NCBI RefSeq assembly: GCF_042242105.1
Contig: NC_092027.1
Coordinates: 8,439,721-8,503,720, forward strand
DNA length: 64,000 nt
Source: Pempheris klunzingeri
Taxonomy: Eukaryota > Chordata > Actinopteri > Acropomatiformes > Pempheridae
Reading direction: 5' to 3'
In this document: positions 12,860 to 23,855 of the stretch, piece after piece
Position numbering within the stretch: position 1 is the first letter of the stretch
Layout of the letters: each line of letters opens with the position of its first letter
Translations under genes and position numbers: made by a program
The notes under the pieces: generated by a model
The model's input: only the letters and a program-made list of their open reading frames with translations
What the model was told of the DNA's origin: nothing
The model's database searches: none

Positions 12860-15655
12860 AACACACAACTCCTTATTCTCATCTCAACCCCCCACCCTTC
12901 CCAACGTGAAATCCAGTATCAATTAGCACCTTGCTGGCAGTAACAGCGAGGTCCTGGCTGTCTCTTAATTGGAGGCTGTTGCTATAGAAACAGCAGATGC
13001 TAATCCCCAAGATGGGCGAAGAAAAGAAGGGCTTAAAACTCCCAAAGAGAAGTGAAAGAAGAGAGAGAGAAGACGCCATTTCTTTCCACGGGCAGAAATG
13101 TCTTTTTAATGATTGTCAGCAGTACATGAAATGATTATAATTATCAAGTGTGAAGCAGCAGCAAGGTCAGCTCTGAATTGTATTTATCTCTTGTACTTAG
13201 TACAAGCTTGAGGAAATACAATGAAAAAGAGAAACTTTGTTATCTTTTCTGTTAAGCCTGAACAACAGTTTGGGATTTTATGAGTGGTCTCACATTGATT
13301 CAGCTAAATTTCAGCAATTTTAATAAAGTTTTTAAATTTTATGACTCCATTTTCAGTATGTTTGGATTTCTAACTGATATACATTGTTATGTTACAGTTT
13401 CCTTTCAGATATTACAATAATTCAACCAAAAAAAACTGACCTTGCAATAACTTTTATGTCACATTTTTTGCAGCACTAAGATGCAATCACAGTATTGACA
13501 TTTCATCACTTTTAAAGCTGATACAGTAAACTTCTTTGTAAGAAGTTGCTTATTTACACACCGAAGTGTTACAGAGAAACATCAGTATTCATTTTGAGTT
13601 ATGATTCTGTCAATCTGGCAAATCTAATCCTACTATTCATTCTCTTTTAGCTTTATTTTTGGTCTCAACCAACATAGCTAGTCATTAACTGTGACCCTGT
13701 GCTGTTTGGTGCTGAGTACACTTACGAGTTTTCCAGGAAACCACATAGCTGATGTGTCCATGAGCGAGAAATCGGTAAGGTTACCATTTCCAATAAGTAA
13801 GAAAAAAATGAATTACCCAATCATTTATCATTTTTAAAGGCATTATGCTGTGTACAGCAATGGAAATGAAATATTTTCATGATTATGATGATACCAACCT
13901 ACGCTTTTCTAAACATAAGGCCTCTTGCATCTTATTCCTGAAATTATCAGTGACGTTGCTGTGAAGAACTAGAAGCTCTCTGCAGAGCACACAATATTAT
14001 ACAGCGAAGAGAAAAGAAAAGGCTGAGGAGGGCAGTGAAAGTAAAATTAGATTTTGCTGTCTTCAGGATGCTGTCACCTAAAATTATATGACATTGCAAG
14101 ATGACATGCTAACCAGAAGACTGGAAAGAGGAAGTGAATAGAGAGGCTGTTACACAATTAGAGGGGTTGGTTAATGGACTAAATCCCTGGAACATCAATG
14201 TCTGTAAACTAGTATCCATACAACCTGTCAAAATGTAGTGCAGCATGACACTGAAATACCAGCCGCTTCATGTCTGCATACATGTTATTTACAAGAAGGT
14301 GGCCACAATGAAAGCGCCATCCAATACAGTGAATTACAAATCATTACACAATATAAGCAATAACACTTAGAAACAGCAGTTTAGAGCCGTCTCATCACAA
14401 GGTCCAGCATATTGTGATGGAATCGTAGATGTTCCACCATTTTATTTAACTGCTTAGGAAAAAAAATGGAAATTTGAACGCTGTCTGAGCAAATCAATGA
14501 AAACTAGGACAACGCCATCTGCCGAAGAAGATTATGTGATATGATCGAAAGATTTACTTTGTGGTAAAATAGTTTGAAATATTAGATCTTTTTAATCTTT
14601 AATCCTATAATGCTGTGTTGGTGTAGTGAATTTACTTGCATTATAAGACACATCATTAATTCTGACCGAGTTTGATATTCACATTAGTAATATTGAATAT
14701 ATGAGTTTTGAATTTAGAAATTAAAAAAAAAAAATTATTTTGAATAATAGCTAAACAATTACACACCAAAAAAAAGACTGAAAACTGATTTTAGCACCTT
14801 CTGACAGCCTTAACATAAACTGATTACATTGTGTCGTGCAGTGTCGGTTACAAAACTGTGGTGGTGTCGAGTCATTACTGGGGAACAAAACTTCAGCTCT
14901 GAAGATTAGCTGCATCCATTGTTTTCAGCTGTGGCACAGCATGTCCTTCAGCTCAAATGATACTCTTGTTTTCCAGAGCGTAACAGATCCGAAAGCAAGA
15001 CTCTGAGACGCGGAAACTGCTGGCTTGTCTGTTTCTGACGGCAGCATTTTTGTCTTGAATATCAATATATGTTTAAATCAATCAAAGACCACTCAGAGAA
15101 GCAGCACAGGGAGCATGAATGTAGAGGTTGGAACAAACACTATTGGTGTCTCTCTCTCTTGCACACACACAGACATTCAGATTTTCCCTCCTGATTGGGG
15201 TTGATAAAGAATTGCCATTTAAAAAAAAAAGCTTCCCCATGTGGCTCCTTTATCTCTGAGTGAAAAAAGCCAGATGTGGTGGATTACAGCTGTGTTTGTG
15301 CGTCATAGCCAAATGCCACCAGTGTCTTGAGAGTGGTTTCCTAGAGGGTATTGTAACTTGTCTTACTTCTTTGCTTCCAGACCGTATGCTAACCCTTGCG
15401 GTTGGCTGGACTGGGGGAGGCTAATGACCTGCTTTGGTACAGATGGAACGCAAATAGCTTTGATATTGCGTATAGGATATTTTGTACAATCAGCTGGAAC
15501 CTGAAAAGCGGTTCAATGTGGTCAAGTGGGTGAGTCAGTACTGGGGCAGGGAAAATGAACATTGCTTTGTGAAAAGAAGATCTAATTTTTGGCATTATGG
15601 CTGCAAGGCTCCAGAGTCCTCTAGAGTCCAGAATGTGATATGTACTAAATGTATT
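11430..15655. other. Intergenic sequence, no gene recognised
   Basis: The sequence is AT-rich and has no open frame with credible splice sites. The clearest structure is the GT/CA microsatellite pair at 12701-12868. The stretch around 14,180-14,450 has the look of an old interspersed repeat, but I cannot name it. Confidence 0.5.
12701..12868. repeat. Inverted microsatellite pair, (GT)n then (CA)n
   Basis: A GT tract of about 47 bp (12701-12747, with two GC interruptions) is followed after about 75 bp by a CA tract of about 47 bp (12822-12868). The two arms are reverse complements, so a transcript of either strand could fold into a long hairpin. Confidence 0.9.
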
Positions 15656-16380
15656 GCATTGAAATTTTGTACAAGCATTCATTAACCCCAGAGGATGAGC
15701 CCTGCTGACTTTAGTGACTCCTTGAAAATGTCAACCTCCTCAAGGCAGTAGAAGAAAATCTTGTGCCTCGAGTTGGTTGACCTTTCTGGCTTTTAGTGAA
15801 ATGTCTCAACGGCTACTGGAAGGGCTGCCATGACATTTTGTACAATCTTTCATGGTCTCCAGATGATGTATCCTAATGACTTAAGTAATTCCCTGAGTTT
15901 TCCTGTAACACCACCAGCAGGTAAAAAATTTCACTTATTCTGTGAAATATCTCAACATCTACAAGATGGATTATCAGAACATTTTGCACAGACAGTCATG
16001 GTTCACAGATGATAACTTTACCTCTAATACCACCATGAGGTCCATATTTTTGTTGATGAGTGAAATATCAACAACTATTGGAAGAATTGATGTGCACTTT
16101 GATACGCATATTCATGCCCCCCTCAGGATGAGCTGTAGTAACTTTTGTGACATCCAGCATCTTGTACTTGTCCAGTACTTTGCTTTATGACCAAATACCT
16201 GCAAAACTTACGATATTCCCATCAGCCTCAGCTATACTTTACACTAAGTGCTAATTAGCAAACATTAGTATTCTAGCATGCCAAATTAGGACGATAATTG
16301 TGACATTAGCATTTAGCTTAGACTACACTAAGGTCTGATTACAGCCTAACAGAGCTGCTAGCATGGCGATATAATCTTTT
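15656..16380 (+). repeat. Diverged interspersed repeat with internal tandem subunits
   Basis: This is a degenerate copy of a repeat I recognise from many percomorph genomes. Internal units repeat phrases like 'attttgtacaagcattcat..ccagaggatgagcc..tgactttagtgac' and 'gtgaaatgtctcaac'. After these come 'tttatgaccaaatacctgcaaaa', 'cccatcagcctcagc', 'agtgctaattagcaaa' and 'agagctgctagcatgg'. Homologous phrases recur near 15660, 15835 and 15985. It encodes nothing. The family name and class are not something I can give with certainty. Confidence 0.7.
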
Positions 16381-18084
16381 TCATATGTGTCTCATTATTC
16401 CAGACAATCCTTTGGCCATTTGTCAATGTGAGATACCTGCTTTATTTACATTGTAGTGGAGCTGTTAGTGAATGCTACCACAGTACTTTAAGAGAGCTGT
16501 CTGAATCAATGCTTCAAGGTTTGGAAAAATGTGACTCATCTTCACTGTTTCGAAAGTAATGATTGGCTGTTTTGGACACGCAATTAATTATTGCCAAGCC
16601 ATGTCATGTATACGGTAAACATTGTCGGTCATTGTTATTTGGCCAAAAGATCTTGTATGTGCAGAACACAGGGAATCAGCACCCCTTTATCATTTCTGAT
16701 GGTCACCATGGCAACACTAGCAGCATCCAGGCAGCTCATGAGGGCTATTAGCGACTAGGAGTTTTAGCACCCACATATTCTGAACTTTAGATAAGCTGAA
16801 AGCACATGAAGGAAAGCAATCAGTTTATACTTTCAAAATATCATAGCTTAACAGTTTCCTGTATTTTCCTGCATTGCGATTCAAATGCAATTAAATTTCC
16901 TTTTATTGCATCTTTCATAAACATGCTCTAACAAGGTAGAGGTTAGTTGGAGAGGAATATTTGTAATTTCAGTAGCTTACTTAAGTGACTCCATGTCCAC
17001 ACAATGCTATTATCAGTAATATGTGTTGAAATCCTGGACAAAAGGTTTAGTTACATCACTTTGGGTATATCAACATGCAATTATTGATAGTGTACTGGTT
17101 GAAGGAAGCAGATTATAAGCATTACGCATGACATTCAAATAGGTGGATTTATAAAAGACTGCACCAAAAAGGCTGTTAAATGGGGGCATGCAAATATAAT
17201 GCGAGTTCACATTAAATGTAATACAGGACAATAATGCTAAAATGCTAAAGGGGTATTATGACACAAATTGTAATGAATGTCCTTGCAGAGGTCATGAAAA
17301 TGACTCGTTCATACAGACATTGCATTGTATCACATCTTGTTGTCTGCATGACCTTACTTCGTCTTTGCTCAGGTTAGTGCTGTTGCCAGGATACTATTTC
17401 CTATGGCAACACTTGAGCCGGCGAGGTGAGCAGCTCTGAAAGGATCCAGATAACTGGCTGCTCTGTATCCTGTGGACCGGAAGTCCGTGCATGACCATAG
17501 AAAGACATGCACAAACATGCACGGCCTCGTGCACAAGCAGCCTGCAAAGTCCAGCTTGCCTCAGTGAGGCAGAGTTTACTTTCTCCCAAATTCAAAAAAA
17601 TGATTTCCGGTCCAATTCAGCAATGATCTATGGCTTTAATGTGTCCTCAGAGGTAATTTTGCATTTATATGAAAGTTATACATGAGTCTATCGTGTGTTT
17701 AGGAGCAGGAATACTCACATCTGTATTTTACTTTCTTACAATTGTCACAGTAGAGTTATGTGACGGATGCAGCCGAATCAGATACCTCTGTGAATATTGG
17801 CGTCCTCGGTTCAATAATGATTATTGCACTGCAGTATTCATTGATCTCTATCAAACTCAATTTCCAACAAAATGAGAGCAGCACATGCTGTCGTCCATTA
17901 CAAGAGAGTGAGGAAATATTTTGTATGAATGCTATATGAATGGTAGTTTATTCCATATTCATTGCAGCACATAGCAGATGCTCTCCATCTGCATGAGAGC
18001 ACACTGCCACCGTTTGTTGCAAGAGTGTTACTACCTCAGTTTTGCAGTTTCCTGTTAGGGACGTAATTCAGTAAGACAGTAAGT

Positions 18085-18175
18085 AAAGCTTTTTGATATA
18101 AGACTTTTTAAAACACTTACAAAGTGCTTCAAACACAAACGAATAAAGTTAATTTACACAGGAGAAGGAGAATGC
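18085..18175 (+). repeat. Interspersed repeat fragment ('aaaacacttacaaagtgctt' type)
   Basis: It matches a common fish repeat tail containing 'ttaaaacacttacaaagtgcttcaaa'. A probable relative lies at 58927-59148. It is short and diverged. Confidence 0.5.
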
Positions 18176-19652
18176 TCTGTACGAGCATTCAATACATTAG
18201 ATTTAGCGCAAAATAAAACTATATATAAAAGCCTTGCCCATGAAGATTGCCGTTTAAAAGCCACTAGAACCCAAAAGGTATAAGTAAGTAATAAATAAGT
18301 CCAAAATGTATCTTCAAGTGTTCAAATCTATCCTGGAAAAGCAGGTCACCTTCTTACCTTCACAGGGAAACTGCACAAGGGATTTTTCATTGACCCTGTT
18401 CTTAATCTGTTGCACCCCCCTTGTCATTGTCATTGTCCTTGCATAAGGATGTTGTACTACAGAACTCATCATGGTCATTACTGCCCTTAAACAGTTTAAC
18501 AGGATGCAGCACGTCATCACATCAGCACCACGCCTACACTTGCTCCTTGACCGTCAACTCTGCTGGATTCAGACGATGAAAGGGGAGTTTCAGGGACTGT
18601 GCGCTCGTACGACATTGTGTTGGGACAAGCATTGTCTGGCAGGGAGGACTCTTCATCAGTGGGGCTCCATGACTCATTTGTGCTAAACACCCACCACCTC
18701 TCTTTTCTGTGCAAAGCTTTCCTTTGTGCAGCTGAGTGTGTCTCATCCAGCACTCCAGAGATGAGCGCTGGATCTCATCCTTTTGAGTAATAGCCTCACA
18801 GTACACAGATGTCAGATTGGCGTATACTTCGTAGACACAAAATACGGGAATTAATTATTTTTTGAATTAGATAGGCCCGTGCAGCTTCTTAGGTATGATT
18901 AAAAGATGCAAATGAATGAACACAAAGGAGGGGAAGACTGTCTATTATTGCATTGTTGCAAAACTTGAGTAATTGTCTGTATCACTGCATCAGATAGGTT
19001 TGCAAATCAGTGAAAGACTATGGGAGTTTGAATGTTTTCCCACTGTTTGCATGGTGCTCCAATCACCTGTGTTGAACTTGGCACACAGACAGAGTGAAGT
19101 CCCTGTGGATCCGTGCGTGCTTCTACGTTCTTGAACAGGGAATTTGCATTCCCAAACAATCCTCTTCCTCTACATGGTGCAAACTGAATGCAACTCCAGT
19201 TTCATACAATTTGTTGCTGTGGGAGAGACAGAGAATATAGAACCAAAAAAAATCATTAACCGGGTTCACGTCATTGTATAAAATATTCATATCACTTGGT
19301 TTCATAGCAACAAGAAAAGTTGAGCTTTTCCTAGAAGTTTCCTAGAAATAACTTTGTAATTTGTAGCTAATCATGAGGAAAGTGGAGACAATGCTCAATT
19401 AACACGTTTCCAATTAATTATCTGCTTGCGTAGTCTAGAGTTTTTTAGTTGGTGCACACTTTAAATTCTCAATGGACAACAAAATCAAATGAAAATTACT
19501 GATCTGTAATAACAACAGACCAAAGTTGATTTATACAGGAAATTACATCAAACTGCAAATACAATTGTATCGAATCTGCATGAGGACATTAGGCTTAACA
19601 TGTTGGCCGTTTCACGTGTCATCAAATGCTGCTGCATCAACATGAGCACAGA

Positions 19653-19775
19653 CAGTGGTGGCGTAGCAAGTACATTTTCTCAAGTACTGTCCTTAAGCAC
19701 AAATCGGAAGTACTGTGACAGCTGCTAGTTACTAGTTACTTTACAAATTAAGATTTTGCATGATGTTTTGTTATA
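19653..19775 (+). repeat. Non-autonomous DNA transposon fragment (hAT-like MITE)
   Basis: It begins 'cagtggtggcgtagcaagta' and runs into 'gacagctgctagttactagttactttacaaattaagatttt'. I recognise this as the terminal part of a widespread fish MITE whose opposite end is recognisable at 54308-54470. Only one end is visible here. Confidence 0.55.
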
Positions 19776-20518
19776 AATGAAACAACCCAACATGATGTAC
19801 AAGTGTGTCTAACGTTGGTTAGTGAAATAATCCAACCTGTGTAGTCAATTGAAAAATATTGGCAACTATTTTGATCATCGTTTCAGTCATTTTTCATGCA
19901 AAAACATGGTTCCAACTTCACAAATTGTTTTTTTAAAAACAATTTTTATACTTTCAATACATTTTTTATTATTTTTGCATCACTTTGGTGAGCGTTTCTC
20001 ACTTGAAATTAAGATTATTTACAAACCTAACAATCAATCAATTAATAGAGAAAATAATCAGTAGATTAATCCATAATGGATATGGATATATGATAGCATA
20101 ATAGTCATAAGGGACATTGTTCTGCAGTGTGTACTTTTTAAAATAGATTTTCTTAATTATACTTCGATGCGTTCACATTTTTAATGCAGGGCTCTTTATT
20201 TATAACACAGTAGTTTTACAGTGTCGTATTAGTAAGAAAAAGATCTGAATACATCCTCCACCGCAGACCACTGCTACAAATCACAAGTGCATGTCCTGAA
20301 ACATTTAAATCACTGTGTCGAAGAGTCCACTGCACACTGACTATTGCAGCTCTGGCCCCTCGCCGCACGGTGGCGCCACAATCTTACATGCACCAGAGGT
20401 CTCCACGCCCATTTGGGGCGTTTTTCTTTCAAATTTCCGCATTTTGAGCAAGAGGCAGCGGAAACAACAAAGTTAACTCTCCCCTGCTGAAGCTGTACTT
20501 ATTAGTACACAGTTAAAA

Positions 20519-21845
20519 ATGTCAAGGTTCCTCCTGAGAGCAAACCTGAGGAGATGCTTCGACTCCCAGATTAGACTGATGTCTGATCAGGTAAACTCTG
20601 CTGGGCTGGTGGCAGGTGACGTTCAGTGTTAGCATTAGCCTGCTAATACCCAAGCCAAGTAGCCCTGCGAGGCTAACAAGGCTAGCTAGATGCTAACTTG
20701 TATAGTCAGGAAGCACCTTAACGTGCGTGCTCACTGATGACTTTTGTACAAATATGGCGAGAAAATAAAAGATGTGTGTACGTGAAGCCTGCAGCATATT
20801 TCTTCTGGTTTTCAGAGAGGTCCTGTTTTACTGCATAGGTGCACTCCTGGTGTTATGTAATAACCCAGACTATTAAATATGTGTGTTCTTTCCCAAAATA
20901 CATAAATAATGCATATAGGGGTATATTTGTAATTTAGATCAAAGTCTGAACAGACACCACACATGTTCAGCAGCAGTTAGAGATCTGTAGTTTAAAGTAG
21001 AGACAGCACAGAAGAGGAGTACATACAATACACATTTAAAATGTGCTGTTACTGTAATAGTTTAAGGATTGCTTTGTAGATTTGAACATCATTTGAGTCT
21101 AAACTCCATCTTAAACTTCTTTGTCTATTGGGGGAAATATATCTGTAAATCAAGAACAACACACACATCAATGGTTCTGTTGTTGTTATTAGCACATAGA
21201 GGACATAGCATGTATTCGGAGAAATGTAGTAGGTTTACTAAAACAACTACTAAAGAAGTACAAGCAGTAAATGAACAGATTCATTGATTCTGATTTAAGT
21301 TTTTAAAATGAGCCAATAAGAGAAATACACTTATTTACTTCTGACTTTGTTACGTACTTAAAGGTTTCCTTTCAGGTATGTTCTGTTGATCACCATAAGG
21401 CAGTCTTTGAATAGTAGGACGATAGATTGTGATGCTCTCTCTTTTATATGAAATGTGATAATGAAATATTCCCTCTGCCTCTTCCAGCTGGGTGAGTTGG
21501 GTTCAGGAGCAGGCAAAGGAGGAGGTGGTGGAGGCTCTGTGAGGGAGGCAGGGGGTGCCTTTGGAAAGCGACAAGTAGCAGAGGAGGAGCGGTACTTCAG
21601 GTGAGAAGCAAACCGTTATATCAATAATCACGTTGTCGTGTCTCTGGGTTTTGCACAAGATTTTTTTAACCCACACTTCTCTCCATTTTGTTTCCACGTG
21701 CAGGCAGAAGGAGAAGGAGCAGATGGAGGCGCTGAGGAAGCATCACTCAGAGGAGATTGACCACCACAAAAAGGAGATTGAGCGCCTAAAGAAGGAGATC
21801 GAACGCCACCAGGGCAAAATCAGAAAGCTGAAACATGATGACTGA
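20519..21845 (+). CDS. atp5if1: ATP synthase inhibitory factor 1, mitochondrial
   Basis: Three exons (20519-20590, 21488-21600, 21704-21845) encode 108 residues, close to the ~106 of human ATP5IF1. The protein binds the F1 catalytic sector when matrix pH falls and stops ATP hydrolysis by the reversed synthase. Residues 1 to about 25 form an Arg-rich, acid-poor matrix-targeting peptide ([14 protein letters not shown]). A Gly-rich [13 protein letters not shown] linker follows, then the conserved inhibitory segment ([22 protein letters not shown]), then a His-rich antiparallel coiled coil ([19 protein letters not shown]). The pH-sensing His cluster is intact. Introns have standard GT-AG ends. 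Fish often have two copies, and I cannot tell which one this is. Confidence 0.95.
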
Positions 21846-22880
21846 AGCCGGGAAGCCTGTCTATCATTTCTCCTCCTGACAGTCCGCCCATCTTATTTGC
21901 TAAGTTGATGATTATCAGATATGAATTGATTTAGTGCTGATCAAGGCAGGTCCTGTATGACACTTCATACTGACATCATTAATACTAATATAACAATAAA
22001 GAGCTTAATTTTGCATGTGGCTATATCCCTCTCATTTATTGTCAAAATGTCAGTTGCTGATTGTTCTCCAGGTTTGGACCTGGAACCTTCTCACTGTGAG
22101 GCAGCCGTGCTAATCACTGCACACACCATGCTGCACTGGGCTGAAGTTATGTCAATGCTAAACGTCTGTGATTGGATTTCTGATGATGAAGCTCTCGTTT
22201 CCATTCACTGTGCTGCTCACTCAGGCTGCATAACAGAGCCACTAAGCTGGGCATTAAGGATGGGGGTGAAAGTACACAGCATGGATGTTTAAAGTAAAGT
22301 ATGTACTTGGATAAAGAATTTCTCTTTGATTTGGTGGAACCTCTCCAGATGGTGTTGTCAGTCCTGCTCTTATTCTCTATTATAATGAATGACAGTACCG
22401 TGTGTATACAGGTTGATCCAGATATTGTCATGTATTGCAGATGAGGTAATTTACTAAAGAAGAGGGAATAGAAAACATGCCTTAAGAAAGTCCAGGAAGC
22501 CATCATTGAATTTGAAAACTGTTCTCTGATTTGGGGAAAAATCTCGATCTGTCGTTTTTGTACAAGAAAGACAGTGAAGATATTTGCAGCTTTATGATTA
22601 GAGAAAACTTTTTGAACACATTTTCAGGAATATGGTGTTGGTCAGATGGGAAAATCATACCTGCAAAATAGAAGATAAATTCTAAAAATGTTGAATATTA
22701 TGAGATCGAAACAAGGAGAAAATTAATTGTTAATAATTGGGACATAAAGATTTACTTTAGACTTTAAGACGTGTAGGTTAAGGGGGGAATCAAAAAGGAG
22801 GGTTGTTGCTGTGTTGTTATTTCAGATATAACTCAAAAGTCAAAGTATGGATTATTAGTCAACCTGTTTCCATAATACAA
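21846..22880. other. atp5if1 3'UTR and intergenic spacer to hnrnpr
   Basis: An AATAAA at 21995-22000 is the likely atp5if1 poly(A) signal. Beyond it are a SINE-like remnant (22065-22140) and AT-rich spacer with no gene. Confidence 0.6.
22065..22140 (+). repeat. tRNA-like SINE remnant
   Basis: 'ggtttggacctggaacc' followed by 'ttctcactgtgaggcagccg' and 'tgctaatcactgcacacacc' resembles a pol III B box (GGTTCGAACC-like) and the downstream part common in fish SINE or LINE tails. It is a fragment only. Confidence 0.45.
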
Positions 22881-22889
22881 CAGCTGGTG

Positions 22890-23178
22890 GCGATAATGCG
22901 CCGCTCGGTCTCGATCCGCCATTTAAAAATGGCGAAGAAGAAGAAGACGTCAAAACGAACGTATCCGCCCCACTTCGCGTTTTTCCGCTGGGATCTCGCG
23001 ATGTTTGCCGAGCGGTGGCGTTGTTCGGGCGAGCCGACGACGAGACCGTAGCTGTCTGGAAATTTGTCTCGTGTGTTACACTCAAACGTATTCTTCGTAT
23101 TAGACATTTTTGTACGTCCGACAGGTTAATCGTTCCGCATTTTAACACACGTCCCCGTTAGTGTCCTGATTTAGACTG
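22890..23178 (+). promoter_or_regulatory. hnrnpr CpG-rich promoter and non-coding first exon
   Basis: The sequence turns abruptly CpG-rich here, in an AT-rich neighbourhood. A YY1-like AAAATGGCGAAG lies near 22926. The non-coding first exon ends at the donor TTAGACTG|gtaagt (23178/23179), and the coding exon follows after a 673-bp intron. The transcription start was not determined. Short open frames here are not coding. Confidence 0.6.
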
Positions 23179-23855
23179 GTAAGTTTCGCTAGCTATCTGT
23201 TTGCACATTGCACGGAGCGTGTGTTTGATTTGTGTCTCTCTGCACGGTGAGGCCTTCGTATAAGCTCGTTAGCTAGCTAGCCAGCAAGCTAATCAATATT
23301 ACTGGCAGCTCAAAATGAGGAAAACATGTTGTAGATCTGTTTTGTTTTCGCAATTATATACCGAATCTGACTGTAGAAATGGCCCAGTAAGACTATATGC
23401 GTGTAAATGTTTAAATAATGTGTATCGATCTCGTTAGCTAGCTAGCGGCATGTGAAGGGGGCGGGACGGCGGTGTCGGTGGTGTGTTTAAGTGACCGGGT
23501 TATGTTACAATACCTGGCGGTCTCACGTCAATTTCCATCATTAGTTAGTATTTTTAACAAATACGATCTCTAGTAGGCTGGTGTTTTGTTTATAGCAGTG
23601 ATCTGTGTCATTATTTCAAATTAAGATTAATCTGGGTTGTCAACAAAATATCAGATTACAACCTCTCTCCTTGATGTGAAAACAAATAAACAAATAGCTT
23701 TATAACAGTTATATTAAGATTATCTGTGTTAAAACATACTTTCCGTTTTGGATGTCATAATCCCAGTATTTGTTAATCTATACTGATCAGGAAAAACGCA
23801 TTTTTAATGTGAGCTTTAATAAATGCATAATTGTTTTGCTCAATATTACAGGAGA

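Larger units (their letters stand above)
16381..20518. other. Intergenic sequence upstream of atp5if1
   Basis: No gene was recognised. Two repeat fragments are listed separately (18085-18175 and 19653-19775). The last few hundred bases before 20519 should hold the atp5if1 promoter and leader. Confidence 0.5.

Noticed and set aside
22803-23148. Short open frames on both strands in the CpG-rich block
   Set aside because: They lie in the hnrnpr promoter and leader, have no similarity to known proteins and exist because CpG-rich DNA has few stops.
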